Origin: an uncultured bacterium | GTDB taxonomy: Bacteria > Hydrogenedentota > Hydrogenedentia > Hydrogenedentales > CAILVY01 | NCBI GenBank assembly: GCA_937951485.1 | Contig: CALEDJ010000018.1 | Coordinates: 40,902 to 104,901 of the forward strand | Length of the DNA: 64,000 bases | Direction of reading: 5' to 3' | Shown here: positions 45,213 to 53,827 of the stretch, piece by piece | Position numbering within the stretch: position 1 is the stretch's first letter | How the letters are laid out: the number at the start of each line of letters is the position of its first letter | Notes under the pieces: model-generated | Seen by the model: only the letters and a program-made list of their open reading frames with translations | Databases searched by the model: none | What the model was told of the DNA's origin: nothing | Position numbers and translations under genes: made by a program

Positions 45213-46199
45213 ATGAATTCCAGGGAGACTGTTCTCAGGACGCTGGCGTATGAATCGCCCGAACGCGTGGCGCGTTCGTTCTGTGATGGCGATTTCGCAT
45301 GGGCCTCTTATGATGTCGCAACACCCGCAACGGACTGGGTGGAAGTGGGCGGGGGGCGCTGGGAACGCATGGATGAGTGGGGCAATGTCTGGGCGCGGCT
45401 GGACCGGTCCTCAAAGGGGGAGGTGGTCAAGGGCGTTCTGGATTCGCTGGACGATGCGGACGCGCTGACGTTTCCCAACTTTTCCAACCCCGCCGACTAT
45501 GCGCCGGTGCGCGCCGCGCGCGCCGCGCATCCCGACAAGTATCTGATCGGCGGCATGCCGGGCTTTGCGTTCAATATCGCGCGGAAGTTGCGGCGGATCG
45601 ACCATTATCTGCTGGACCTGCTGGAAAACCGGCCTGCGATACACGCCCTCCACGATCGGATTGACACGCTGCTGGAGACCATGATCGTGCAGTACGCCGC
45701 CAGCGGGGTGGACGCCGTCATGTTTCCGGAAGACTGGGGCACGCAAAACGGCCTGATGATCGCCCCGGAACTCTGGCGCGAGGAATTCTTTCCGCGATTT
45801 CTGCGCCTTTGCGCGCTCGCCAGGGCTTCCAGCGTTGCCGTGTGGATGCACTCCTGCGGGCAAATCGGCGCTATCGTGCCCGACCTGATGCGGGCGGGCA
45901 TCGCCGTGCTGCAATTTGATCAGCCCGAGTTGCATGGGCTGGAAACGCTCGCCGCACATCAGGCGCGCGGAAAAATCACGTTCTGGTGCCCGGTGGATAT
46001 CCAGAAAATTCTGCCCCGGCGCAATCCCGACCTGATTCGCGCCCGCGCCCGCGCCATGCTTGATCTCCTCTGGAAAGGCCGCGGCGGATTCATCGCCGGG
46101 TACTATGACGACAACGAATCCCTGGGGCTGGAATCGGAATGGCAGGGATACGCCTGCAAAGAGTTTTTGCAGCGTGGGCTTCAAGAGGTTTACCAATAG
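45213..46199 (+). CDS. Uroporphyrinogen decarboxylase (URO-D)-like protein
   Basis: The start at 45213 lies one base after the anSME stop and gives 328 residues. The fold is URO-D-like (AMIMFPEDWGTQNGLMI-type central segment, WMHSCGQIGAIVPDLMRAG, WCPVDIQKILPRRNPD). Cobalamin-dependent methyltransferases of the MtaA type share this fold, and the conserved HSCG cysteine would be compatible with zinc-binding methyltransferase use. The tight coupling to anSME is not a known functional pair. It is soluble. Confidence 0.85.
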   Translation: MNSRETVLRTLAYESPERVARSFCDGDFAWASYDVATPATDWVEVGGGRWERMDEWGNVWARLDRSSKGEVVKGVLDSLDDADALTFPNFSNPADYAPVRAARAAHPDKYLIGGMPGFAFNIARKLRRIDHYLLDLLENRPAIHALHDRIDTLLETMIVQYAASGVDAVMFPEDWGTQNGLMIAPELWREEFFPRFLRLCALARASSVAVWMHSCGQIGAIVPDLMRAGIAVLQFDQPELHGLETLAAHQARGKITFWCPVDIQKILPRRNPDLIRARARAMLDLLWKGRGGFIAGYYDDNESLGLESEWQGYACKEFLQRGLQEVYQ

Positions 46200-46335
46200 C
46201 CTTCTTGTTCCATAATCCCGTTGTCCACAGGTTTTCGGTGGACCGGGGAGGTGTTGACCACATGCAGGGGGGTGTGCTATTGCATGGATGCCGGGGAAGG
46301 CCAGACATGCGGCATGAAAAGAGAGGGAAACCCAC

Positions 46336-47391
46336 ATGAACGGGGTCAATTCAACACGGCGCATCATCAATGCGACCGCCCCCATCCGCATTTGTGATCT
46401 GGGCGGGTGGACGGATACGTGGTTTGCGGAACGGGGCGCGGTGTTCAACATCGGCGTCTATCCGTATGCGGAGGTGCAGGTCACGGTGACTGAAACGCCA
46501 CCGGGCGAGGATCGCAAGATCATCATCCACGCGGAAAATTTCGGCGACCGCTACCTGCTCGACGCCGGCCCGATTGAATATGACAAGCATCCGTTGCTGG
46601 AAGCCTCCATTGACATCATGGAAATCCCGGAGAACCTGTCGTTTGAGGTGAATCTCTTCTCGAATGCGCCCGCAGGCTGTTCGACCGGCACCTCGGCGGC
46701 GGTCAGCGTGGCGCTGTTGGCGGCGCTGGATGCGCTGACGCCGGGGCGTCTGACCCCACACGAAATCGCGAGTCTCGCGCACCGGGTGGAGACGGAAAAA
46801 CTGGGGCTGCAATGCGGCATTCAGGACCAACTCTGCTCGGCATACGGCGGCATCTGCTACATTGAAATGTACGCCTATCCCCATGCCTCGGTGTCGCAGA
46901 TCGTCGTGTCGAACAGCGTGTGGTGGGAGTTGGAGCGGCGCATGGTCCTGGTTTATCTCGGCCGTACGCACTCCTCCAGCGAAGTGCATGGGCAGGTCAT
47001 CCGGCGGCTGGAAGCCGAAGGCGCGGACAAATCGGCGCTCGAACCGCTGCGCCAGGCCGCGCGCGACGGCAAGAACGCCGTATACCGGGGCGATTTCGAC
47101 GCGCTGGGCCGCGCCATGATCGCCAACACCGAGGCGCAGGAAGCGCTGCACCCGGCGCTGGTGTCGGACGCTGCAAAAACGGTGATTGCGCTGGCGCGGG
47201 AGCACGGCTGCATCGGCTGGAAGGTGAACGGCGCGGGCGGCGAAGGCGGTTCGCTCAGCATCCTGTGCGGTCCCGAAAACGCGCGCAAGCGCGCCTTCAT
47301 TCAGGCGCTTCCTTCCGTGAATCCCGGGTTCCGCGTGATTTCCACCTACCTCTCGCGCATGGGTATCCGCCGCTGGGAAGTCGCAGAATAG
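46336..47391 (+). CDS. GHMP-family kinase (sugar kinase, HddA/fucokinase-like)
   Basis: The 351-residue protein opens with the substrate-binding stretch ATAPIRICDLGGWTDTWFAE of GHMP sugar kinases. The ATP-binding glycine-rich motif is APAGCSTGTSAAVSVALLAAL, and the C-terminal VNGAGGEGGSLSILC completes the active site. Closest family types are D-glycero-D-manno-heptose 7-phosphate kinase and L-fucose kinase; the substrate cannot be chosen from sequence alone. A GAGAGGG box precedes the ATG. It lies alone before convergent queE. Confidence 0.88.
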   Translation: MNGVNSTRRIINATAPIRICDLGGWTDTWFAERGAVFNIGVYPYAEVQVTVTETPPGEDRKIIIHAENFGDRYLLDAGPIEYDKHPLLEASIDIMEIPENLSFEVNLFSNAPAGCSTGTSAAVSVALLAALDALTPGRLTPHEIASLAHRVETEKLGLQCGIQDQLCSAYGGICYIEMYAYPHASVSQIVVSNSVWWELERRMVLVYLGRTHSSSEVHGQVIRRLEAEGADKSALEPLRQAARDGKNAVYRGDFDALGRAMIANTEAQEALHPALVSDAAKTVIALAREHGCIGWKVNGAGGEGGSLSILCGPENARKRAFIQALPSVNPGFRVISTYLSRMGIRRWEVAE

Positions 47392-47414
47392 CGCCTCGCG
47401 GAACGGCAGTCGCC

Positions 47415-48101
47415 CTACACCCCGCGCCGGTCCGGCGGCCAGATGTATTTGTGCAATTGCAGTTGGAGGCGGGCCGGCAGGCCGTCGGCCAGCATCCACG
47501 CCGCGAGTTCCTTCGGATCGAGTCTTCCATGCACCGGGGAAAACAGGACCGCCCGGCAGCGTTCGTGAAGGGCGTGGTCACGGAGCACCTCACGGCCCCA
47601 TTCATAATCCCGCCGACTGGCGCAGACGAGTTTCACCTCGTCGCGGTCCGGATGCAGCAATTCCAGGTTCGGCCAGTGGTTCTTGTCGCACATGCCGCTG
47701 TCGGGGCATTTCAGGTCCATGATCTTGATGGCCTGTTCCGGCAGACGGTCAATCGGGAGCGACCCGCCCGTCTCCACCAGAACGGTGTATCCCGCATCCA
47801 GCAGCAGCGCCGCAAGGTCGCCGCAGGCCCGCTGCGCCAGCGGCTCGCCGCCGGTAATCTCGACCAGCGGACAGCCCGCCCGCTTCACGGCGTCCAGAAT
47901 CGCCGCGAGCGACATGTGCTTGCCTTCATCGAAACTATACGCTGTGTCGCACCAGACACAGCGCAGATTGCAGCCCGTCAGCCGGATGAAAAAGCATGGC
48001 AGCCCCGCCCAGGTGGATTCCCCCTGGATGCTGTGAAACATTTCGCAGACCCGCAGCGTTTTCGCCGGCCGATTCTTTGCGTCGCCGCCCATGAATGGCA
48101 T
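47415..48101 (-). CDS. queE: 7-carboxy-7-deazaguanine synthase
   Basis: The 228-residue radical SAM enzyme converts 6-carboxy-tetrahydropterin to 7-carboxy-7-deazaguanine in queuosine synthesis. The motif CNLRCVWCDT follows FIRLTGC, as in QueE. ITGGEPLAQ, LVETGGSLPI and MDLKCPDSGM are family features. The protein is of the normal QueE length. It is convergent with the GHMP kinase gene with about 23 bp between stops. Confidence 0.93.
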   Translation of the reverse strand: MPFMGGDAKNRPAKTLRVCEMFHSIQGESTWAGLPCFFIRLTGCNLRCVWCDTAYSFDEGKHMSLAAILDAVKRAGCPLVEITGGEPLAQRACGDLAALLLDAGYTVLVETGGSLPIDRLPEQAIKIMDLKCPDSGMCDKNHWPNLELLHPDRDEVKLVCASRRDYEWGREVLRDHALHERCRAVLFSPVHGRLDPKELAAWMLADGLPARLQLQLHKYIWPPDRRGV

Positions 48102-48271
48102 GTCCTCCGCTGCGCATTATATGCCATGACATTGGACCGGGACGAAATCATGGAATCTCGAAAAGGGCAACATGCACGCGGCATTCCGAACGTGCTATCC
48201 TTGCGCCCCCATTCACTTTTCAGGCCGATGGCATCACAATAACGGCCCGGGCACGAAGGCGATATGTACTC

Positions 48272-49387
48272 ATGAAGGCGTGTGTGTTGCATGGTGTGGG
48301 CGATATGCGCACCGAGCAGGTTCCGGACCCGTTTCCGGGGCCGGGCGAAGTGCTGCTGCGCGTGCGCGCCTGCGGCGTGTGCGGCTCGGACATTCCCCGT
48401 ATCTTCGAGAAGGGAACGTACCGGTTTCCTCTGATCCCCGGCCACGAATTTGCGGGCCTCGTCGAAGCGGTCGGGGCGGGCGTGGATTCGGCTTGGACAG
48501 GTGCGCGTGCCGTGGTCTATCCCCTGGTCCCATGTCGCCGCTGCGCGGTGTGCGAGACGGGCGCCTATGCCCAGTGCGCGGACTACGATTACTTGGGATC
48601 TCGGCGCAATGGCGCATTCGCGGAGTTTGTCACCGTGCCGACGTGGAATCTGATTCGCATCCCGGAGGCGTTGGGTTTTGAAGAGGCCGCCATGACGGAA
48701 CCTGCGGCGGTGGCCCTCCATGCGCTGCGTCGCGCCGGCGTGGACACCGGCGATCGCGTGCTCATCTTCGGCGCGGGGCCAATCGGCCTGTTGATCGGCA
48801 AGTGGGCGGAACTCATGGGGGTGGGGGAGACGTTGATGGTGGATGTGGACCTTGCCAGACTGCGCTTTGCACAGTCCATCGGCTTTCGGCATCTGCTCGA
48901 CGGACGTCAGGCCGATCCCGCCGAATGGGCGCAAAAGAAAACCGGTCGCGGCGCGGATATCGTGATTGAGGCGTCGGGCAGCGCGGCGGCATTTGAACAC
49001 AGCATGGGCGCGGCGCGGACGGGCGGCGCGGTGGTGTTGCTGGGGAATCCCGCCGGGCCGATGTCGCTCTCGCAGGACGCCTATTGGGCGATACTGCGCA
49101 AGGAATTGCGGGTGCTGGGATCGTGGAATTCCGCGCGTGTGGCCATGCCCAAGGACGAGTGGCGGCTGGCGCTGGACGCCATGAGTTCCGGGCGTCTGCA
49201 GGTTGACCGGATGATCACGCACCGGGTGGGGTTGGACGATCTCTGGGACAGATTGCAAATGATGCGCGACCACTCCGAATTCCATTGCAAGGTGATGGCG
49301 GTGAATCCCCAGGGGATGGCGAAAAACAACGAGGACGGCGAGGACAACAGGGACGGCAAGCACGGAATTGACAGCAGCCATTTATGA
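48272..49387 (+). CDS. Zinc-dependent medium-chain dehydrogenase (copy 1)
   Basis: The ATG at 48272 is chosen because the protein then begins MKACVLHGVGDMRTEQVPDP, as the family does; it gives 371 residues. The catalytic zinc site uses Cys in ACGVCGSD and the GHEFAG histidine. The structural zinc loop reads CRRCAVCETGAYAQC. The nucleotide site is LIFGAGPIGLLIGKW. The last 25 residues (NNEDGEDNRDGK...) are polar, repeat-encoded and not family-like. The substrate is probably a polyol or sugar alcohol. It lies beside a second dehydrogenase of the same family. Confidence 0.9.
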   Translation: MKACVLHGVGDMRTEQVPDPFPGPGEVLLRVRACGVCGSDIPRIFEKGTYRFPLIPGHEFAGLVEAVGAGVDSAWTGARAVVYPLVPCRRCAVCETGAYAQCADYDYLGSRRNGAFAEFVTVPTWNLIRIPEALGFEEAAMTEPAAVALHALRRAGVDTGDRVLIFGAGPIGLLIGKWAELMGVGETLMVDVDLARLRFAQSIGFRHLLDGRQADPAEWAQKKTGRGADIVIEASGSAAAFEHSMGAARTGGAVVLLGNPAGPMSLSQDAYWAILRKELRVLGSWNSARVAMPKDEWRLALDAMSSGRLQVDRMITHRVGLDDLWDRLQMMRDHSEFHCKVMAVNPQGMAKNNEDGEDNRDGKHGIDSSHL

Positions 49388-49499
49388 ATGAAGAAACCTG
49401 ACACAATGGACTTTGATCGTCTTTGATCCCGTTTATGTCCTTTATGTCGCTTATGTCCTTTTCAATCTGCTCTGCCAGTCACGATACAGGAGACCATTG
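49388..49499 (+). repeat. Short imperfect tandem repeat between the two dehydrogenase genes
   Basis: Around 49427-49462 the bases repeat a unit like tttatgtcctttatgtcgct. The DNA at the end of the upstream gene (49320-49370, gaggacggcgaggacaacag-like) is also repetitive. No gene is seen. Confidence 0.5.
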
Positions 49500-50537
49500 A
49501 TGAAAGCGGCATTGCTGGAAGACCTGGACCGGCTCGTGGTGCAGGATATCCCCAAGCCGGAGGTGGACGCGGACAGCGTACTGGTCGCGGTGAAGGCTTG
49601 CGCGGTGTGCGGTTCGGACATCCGCATGCTGCATCACGGGAACAAACGCCTCAAGCCGCCCGCGGTGATGGGGCATGAGTCTGCGGGGGTGGTCGTGGCC
49701 TGCGGCGAGAACGTCACCCGCTTCAAGCCGGGCGACCGCGTCGCGATGGGCGGCGATGTGCCGTGCGGAGAGTGCGTCTTCTGCGAGGCGGGCATGGGCA
49801 ACAACTGCCAGACCAACTACGCGCTCGGCTATCAATTTCCCGGCAGTTTCGCGGAATATGTGTTGCTGAACCGCATGGTGGTGAATCATGGGCCGGTGCA
49901 TCGCATTCCGGACCATGTGAGTTTCGAGGAAGCGGCGCTCGCCGAGCCGGTGGGCTGCTGTCTTAATGCGCTGGAATTGTGCCGGGTGCGGTTGGGCGAC
50001 ACGATGGTGGTCATCGGCGCCGGGCCGATTGGCTGCATGCTGATGGAACTGGGCCGGATCATGGGCTGCGCGCGGGTAATCGCCGTGAACCGTTCCCGAC
50101 CGCGTCTGGAAACGGCGCGGTGTTTCGGGGCGGATGTCTGCATCTGTTCCTCCGAAGAGAATGCCGTGGATCGGGTGCTGGAGGAAACCGGCGGTCTGGG
50201 CGCGGAGGTCATCCTCACGGCATGTCCGTCGCCCCAGGCGCAGGCGGACGCGATCAAGATGGCGAAGAACCGCGGGCGCGTTAATTTCTTTGGCGGATTG
50301 CCCCGGGATCAGGGCATCGTTCCCATTGATACAAACACCATTCATTATCGGGAATTGTTTGTCATGGGTTCACATGGCTGCGTGCCGCGCCATCACCGGC
50401 AGGCGGTGGACCTCATTGCATCGGGTAAACTGAATATGAAACGCTATATTTCGCATCGCTTTCCACTGGACAAAACGCCGGAGGCTTTTCGCGCGGCGGA
50501 AAGCCGCGAAGGGATGCGCGTAGTGGTACTGCCATAA
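49500..50537 (+). CDS. Zinc-dependent medium-chain dehydrogenase (copy 2)
   Basis: The ATG at 49500 with a CAGGAGA box gives 345 residues. Features are KACAVCGSDIRM with catalytic Cys, GHESAGVV, the structural zinc loop CGECVFCEAGMGNNC, and VIGAGPIGCMLMELG for NAD. It resembles sorbitol/threonine-type dehydrogenases. It is clearly paralogous in layout to the gene at 48272, but the two are divergent enough that a recent duplication is unlikely. The two may act on related polyols or on successive steps. It lies 21 nt upstream of an outer-membrane protein gene. Confidence 0.92.
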   Translation: MKAALLEDLDRLVVQDIPKPEVDADSVLVAVKACAVCGSDIRMLHHGNKRLKPPAVMGHESAGVVVACGENVTRFKPGDRVAMGGDVPCGECVFCEAGMGNNCQTNYALGYQFPGSFAEYVLLNRMVVNHGPVHRIPDHVSFEEAALAEPVGCCLNALELCRVRLGDTMVVIGAGPIGCMLMELGRIMGCARVIAVNRSRPRLETARCFGADVCICSSEENAVDRVLEETGGLGAEVILTACPSPQAQADAIKMAKNRGRVNFFGGLPRDQGIVPIDTNTIHYRELFVMGSHGCVPRHHRQAVDLIASGKLNMKRYISHRFPLDKTPEAFRAAESREGMRVVVLP

Positions 50538-50558
50538 TGGGTTGGGAGGAAGGAACGC

Positions 50559-51563
50559 ATGACACGAAACAAGCCGACGAACGCGCCGGCTCCGGTGCGC
50601 ATCGTGATAGTCATATGCGGCCTGCTGGTCATTGGAAGCATTGCATCCGCCCAGTCTGACATGCAACTGCTGCTGAACGAGGAGGCCAGCCAGTTCCGGT
50701 TCATGCTGGAACACGACACCTTCGTTTTCGAAAATGCGGGGGACAAAGACGGCGGTCCGTTCAACCTGCTGGAAAATGCCATCCGGCTACGTTTCCCGAT
50801 ATGGATGAAGGAGCGGCATGAAGTCTTCGCGGGCGCGGACCTGCTCTGGCTCGATCTGAACACCGATGCCCGGCTTTCCGGCGTGCGGCGCTCGTTGCCC
50901 GAAGACCTCTACAATGTTGGGGCGGTCGTGGGCTACCGTGCGCGTTTCAAGGACGGGTGGATTGCGGGCGGGATGGCCAATTTCGGGTCTGCCTCGGACC
51001 GTCCTTTCCACAGCATCCATGAAATGAGGCTGCAATCCACCGCATTCCTGCGCATGCCGCACCTGAAAAACACCGCCTGGCTTTTCTTTCTGCATACCGA
51101 CACCAACAGCCCGGTCTTTCCGGTTGTTCCAGGATTCGGTTACCAGTTTCGGCTTGGCCCACAGTTCTATGGCATCGCCGGATTCCCCATCCTGATGCTG
51201 GGGTCCCAACCGCACGAGCAGGTGCGGCTTGGACTGAGTTACCTGCCGCTCAACAACATCAACGCCCATGTCGCGTATAGTCCCATTGAACGTCTGACCC
51301 TCACTGCGGCCTATGACTGGCGGTCCCGATTTTTCAATCGGGCGGGCCGCGACGACCATGACGACCGCCTCGAATTCCGCGAGATGCGCGCCACACTCAG
51401 CGCGGCGTATGATGTGGCGAAATTCGCCCGGCTGGAATTGAAAGGCGGATATGCATTTGAACGCAGTTTCCGGGAGGGGCAGGACCTGAAGGAACGCCGC
51501 CGGCGGGAGGCGGAAATGGGCGATGGCTGGTTTGGCGGGTTGAGCGGGCAAATCCGATTCTGA
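50559..51563 (+). CDS. DUF6268-like outer-membrane beta-barrel protein
   Basis: The 334-residue protein has a signal peptide (about residues 14-31, VRIVIVICGLLVIGSIASAQ). Alternating hydrophobic strands and aromatic girdle residues follow, for example VGAVVGYRARFKDGWIAGG and FGYQFRLGPQFYGIAGF. It ends with the C-terminal Phe (QIRF) typical of BAM-assembled barrels. The pattern resembles DUF6268 proteins. It supports a Gram-negative envelope. Function unknown. Confidence 0.75.
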   Translation: MTRNKPTNAPAPVRIVIVICGLLVIGSIASAQSDMQLLLNEEASQFRFMLEHDTFVFENAGDKDGGPFNLLENAIRLRFPIWMKERHEVFAGADLLWLDLNTDARLSGVRRSLPEDLYNVGAVVGYRARFKDGWIAGGMANFGSASDRPFHSIHEMRLQSTAFLRMPHLKNTAWLFFLHTDTNSPVFPVVPGFGYQFRLGPQFYGIAGFPILMLGSQPHEQVRLGLSYLPLNNINAHVAYSPIERLTLTAAYDWRSRFFNRAGRDDHDDRLEFREMRATLSAAYDVAKFARLELKGGYAFERSFREGQDLKERRRREAEMGDGWFGGLSGQIRF

Positions 51564-51633
51564 GTCCTGGAAATGAAACGTGCTTCCCGTTGGTTTCGTA
51601 GACAGTGGAACCCGGGGAGAAAGGAAACCTCTC

Positions 51634-52437
51634 ATGACGGAGACATCTGATGATCCGGTGTGGGACGCCATCCGTGCCGAGGCGATGGAGGCCATTGAGA
51701 AAGAGCCGACGCTGTCGAGTTTTCTTTACGCGGTCATCCTGAACCATGCGACACTCGAAGACGCCCTGAGTTTTCAACTGGCCGCCAAACTGGAAAGCGT
51801 CACCCTGCCCGCGCTTACGCTGCGCGAATTGGTGGACGAGGCTTTCAGAAACCAGCCTTTCATCGGCGAGGACATCCGCGAAGATATCCGCGCCGTGCGC
51901 CAGCGCGATCCCGCATGTCGCATGTTCTGCATGCCGCTGCTGTATTTCAAGGGGTTTCAAGCCCTGCAAGCGCATCGGGTCGCGCATTATTATTGGTGCC
52001 AAGGCCGGATGCACCTCGCCCTGTTCCTCCAAAGCCGCATGTCCGAGGTCTTCGCCGTGGACATCCATCCCGCCGCGCGCATCGGCAAAGGCATCATGAT
52101 TGACCACGCCACCGGTGTCGTGATCGGCGAAACCGCCATTGTCGGCGACAATGTGTCCCTGCTCCATGCCGTCACCCTCGGCGGCACCGGCAAGGAATGG
52201 GGAGACCGGCATCCAAAGATTCACGACGGTGTAATGATCGCCGCCGGCGCCAAGATTCTCGGCAATGTGACCATTGGCAAAGGGTGCAAAATCGCCGCCG
52301 GCGCCGTGGTGCTCCAGGACATGCCCCCCCATACCACCGTGGCCGGCGTGCCCGGCAAGCCTGTGGGAAGCGCCCGCGAGGAAGTACCCGCATTTGAAAT
52401 GAATCAAACCATTTCCGAGAACGGCAAGAGTATTTGA
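51634..52437 (+). CDS. cysE: Serine O-acetyltransferase
   Basis: The ATG at 51634 (GAGAAAGGAAA box) gives 267 residues; an upstream in-frame extension is not family-like. The helical N-terminal domain (about 1-140) is followed by a left-handed beta-helix of hexapeptide repeats (IHPAARIGKGIMIDHATGVV, then GVMIAAGAKILGNVTIGKG). The catalytic His pair fits at DHATGVVIGET and LLHAVTLGGT. CysE makes O-acetylserine for cysteine synthesis. No cysteine-synthase gene is near. Confidence 0.94.
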   Translation: MTETSDDPVWDAIRAEAMEAIEKEPTLSSFLYAVILNHATLEDALSFQLAAKLESVTLPALTLRELVDEAFRNQPFIGEDIREDIRAVRQRDPACRMFCMPLLYFKGFQALQAHRVAHYYWCQGRMHLALFLQSRMSEVFAVDIHPAARIGKGIMIDHATGVVIGETAIVGDNVSLLHAVTLGGTGKEWGDRHPKIHDGVMIAAGAKILGNVTIGKGCKIAAGAVVLQDMPPHTTVAGVPGKPVGSAREEVPAFEMNQTISENGKSI

Positions 52438-52735
52438 ACCGTAATGCTCAATTCCGGTCATTCAGGGCAGGGAAGACGGTGAAACAGGATGGTTACGCCG
52501 GATGTCGCACGGAGGGAGATGCCTGGGTCTGGGAGCGGGTTGCTCCGGCCGGACGAAACGATGCAGTGGCGCTTCTATCGGGTCAGGGAAAGCATCGCCA
52601 CCAGAGGGACGCCCCGTCCCCGTGTCTTGGCATGGGCGTATCGCCCTCCCCATTTAGCGGCATGGCACAGGTCCCCGCCATCTGCCCCCGTATCGCGGTC
52701 TGTCCCTGAATGGTCGAAGTATCCTGGATCATCAA
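52438..52735. other. Intergenic region with weak inverted ends
   Basis: No gene is seen between the convergent cysE and GH130 genes. cattcagggcag near 52459 and ctgtccctgaatg near 52700 are imperfect inverted copies about 240 bp apart, and a gggac/gtccc hairpin lies at about 52608. This could be a decayed non-autonomous element, but the inverted ends contain an indel and may be chance. Confidence 0.35.
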
Positions 52736-53764
52736 TCAGAAAATCGTTGAATTCGCTTTCAAAAAGTCCATGATTTCGTCCACGAAGGCAAAACACAGGC
52801 CTGTACAGGTGTCCGCCGCGCCGTAGTAAATGGCGAGGCGGCCGGTGGGGGCGTCGCAGATGGCGGCGCACGGAAAGCAGACATTCGGCACGAACCCCGT
52901 GGTTTCATAAGGTGCCGTGGGAAACAGCAGATACTTGTTCGTGCGGAACAGGACGCGGGAGGGGTTCTCCAGTTCCAGCAATGCCGCGCCCATGCTGTAC
53001 ACAAAGCCGTTGCAGGTGTTGCAGACCCCGTGATAGAAGAGGAGCCAGCCTTCGCGGGTTTCGATGGGGACAGGGCCTGCACCCACCTTTGTGCCCTGCC
53101 ACCACTGCCCGCCGGCGCCCATCACAAAGCGGTGGCGCCCCCAGTGAATCATGTCGGGGCTTTCGCTCACATAGATGTCGCCGAAGGGCGTGTGGCCGTT
53201 GTCACTCGGACGGCTCAGCATCATGTACATCCCGTTGATGCGCCGGGGGAAAAGAACACCGTTGCGATTGAACGGAAGGAAAGCGTTTTCGAGTTGTTCG
53301 AAGGTGACGAAGTCCCGTGTGCGGGCGACGCCGATGGTCGGGCCGTGGTAGTCCGTACACCACGTTACATGGTAGATATCCTCCCGGGAATCCCCTGATG
53401 TTTCATCCGTTTCCCGGAACCTGCACACACGCGGGTCGTAGGTGTAGGCGGGGCGGGCGATTTCGGGGTCGCCGCCCGTCAGGCGAATCTTCTCCGCTTC
53501 AATGGTCCAGTGGATGCCGTCCCGGCTATGCGCGGCATGCAGCCGGGGCATGCTGTCCTTGTGCTCGACGCGCATCACCCCGGCGAAGCCGTCGCCGAAA
53601 GGAACGGCGGCGCTGTTATAGACGCCTTGCGCGCAGGGAATGGGGTTGCGCGGAATGATGGGGTTGCCGCTGTAGCGCCACACCACGTCCGTACAACTCC
53701 GGGGCCGGTCTTCCCAAGGCAGATTGCCGACCGGCGCACCAACAACCATCGGCTGCGAAGACAT
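52736..53764 (-). CDS. GH130-like glycoside phosphorylase/hydrolase
   Basis: The 342-residue protein has the five-bladed beta-propeller sequence pattern of GH130: NPIIPRNPIP near the start, then AAVPFGDGFAGVMRVEHKD and LHAAHSRDGIHW, followed by AYTYDPRVCRF. A GWLLFYHGVCNTCNGFVYSM segment and VPNVCFPCAAI follow. Characterised GH130 enzymes phosphorolyse beta-mannosides such as mannobiose, which would fit the mannose-centred genes in the window. There is no signal peptide. A GGAGAG box precedes the ATG. Confidence 0.88.
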   Translation of the reverse strand: MSSQPMVVGAPVGNLPWEDRPRSCTDVVWRYSGNPIIPRNPIPCAQGVYNSAAVPFGDGFAGVMRVEHKDSMPRLHAAHSRDGIHWTIEAEKIRLTGGDPEIARPAYTYDPRVCRFRETDETSGDSREDIYHVTWCTDYHGPTIGVARTRDFVTFEQLENAFLPFNRNGVLFPRRINGMYMMLSRPSDNGHTPFGDIYVSESPDMIHWGRHRFVMGAGGQWWQGTKVGAGPVPIETREGWLLFYHGVCNTCNGFVYSMGAALLELENPSRVLFRTNKYLLFPTAPYETTGFVPNVCFPCAAICDAPTGRLAIYYGAADTCTGLCFAFVDEIMDFLKANSTIF

Positions 53765-53827
53765 GGCTCTCTCCTTTCCTCAAGGCGCGTCACGCGCAGA
53801 TGCTGGTCGAAAGCCACGGGAGCAAGA

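Noticed and set aside
52459-52712. Non-autonomous transposon with 12-bp inverted ends
   Set aside because: The arms differ by an indel and no second copy is seen in the window.
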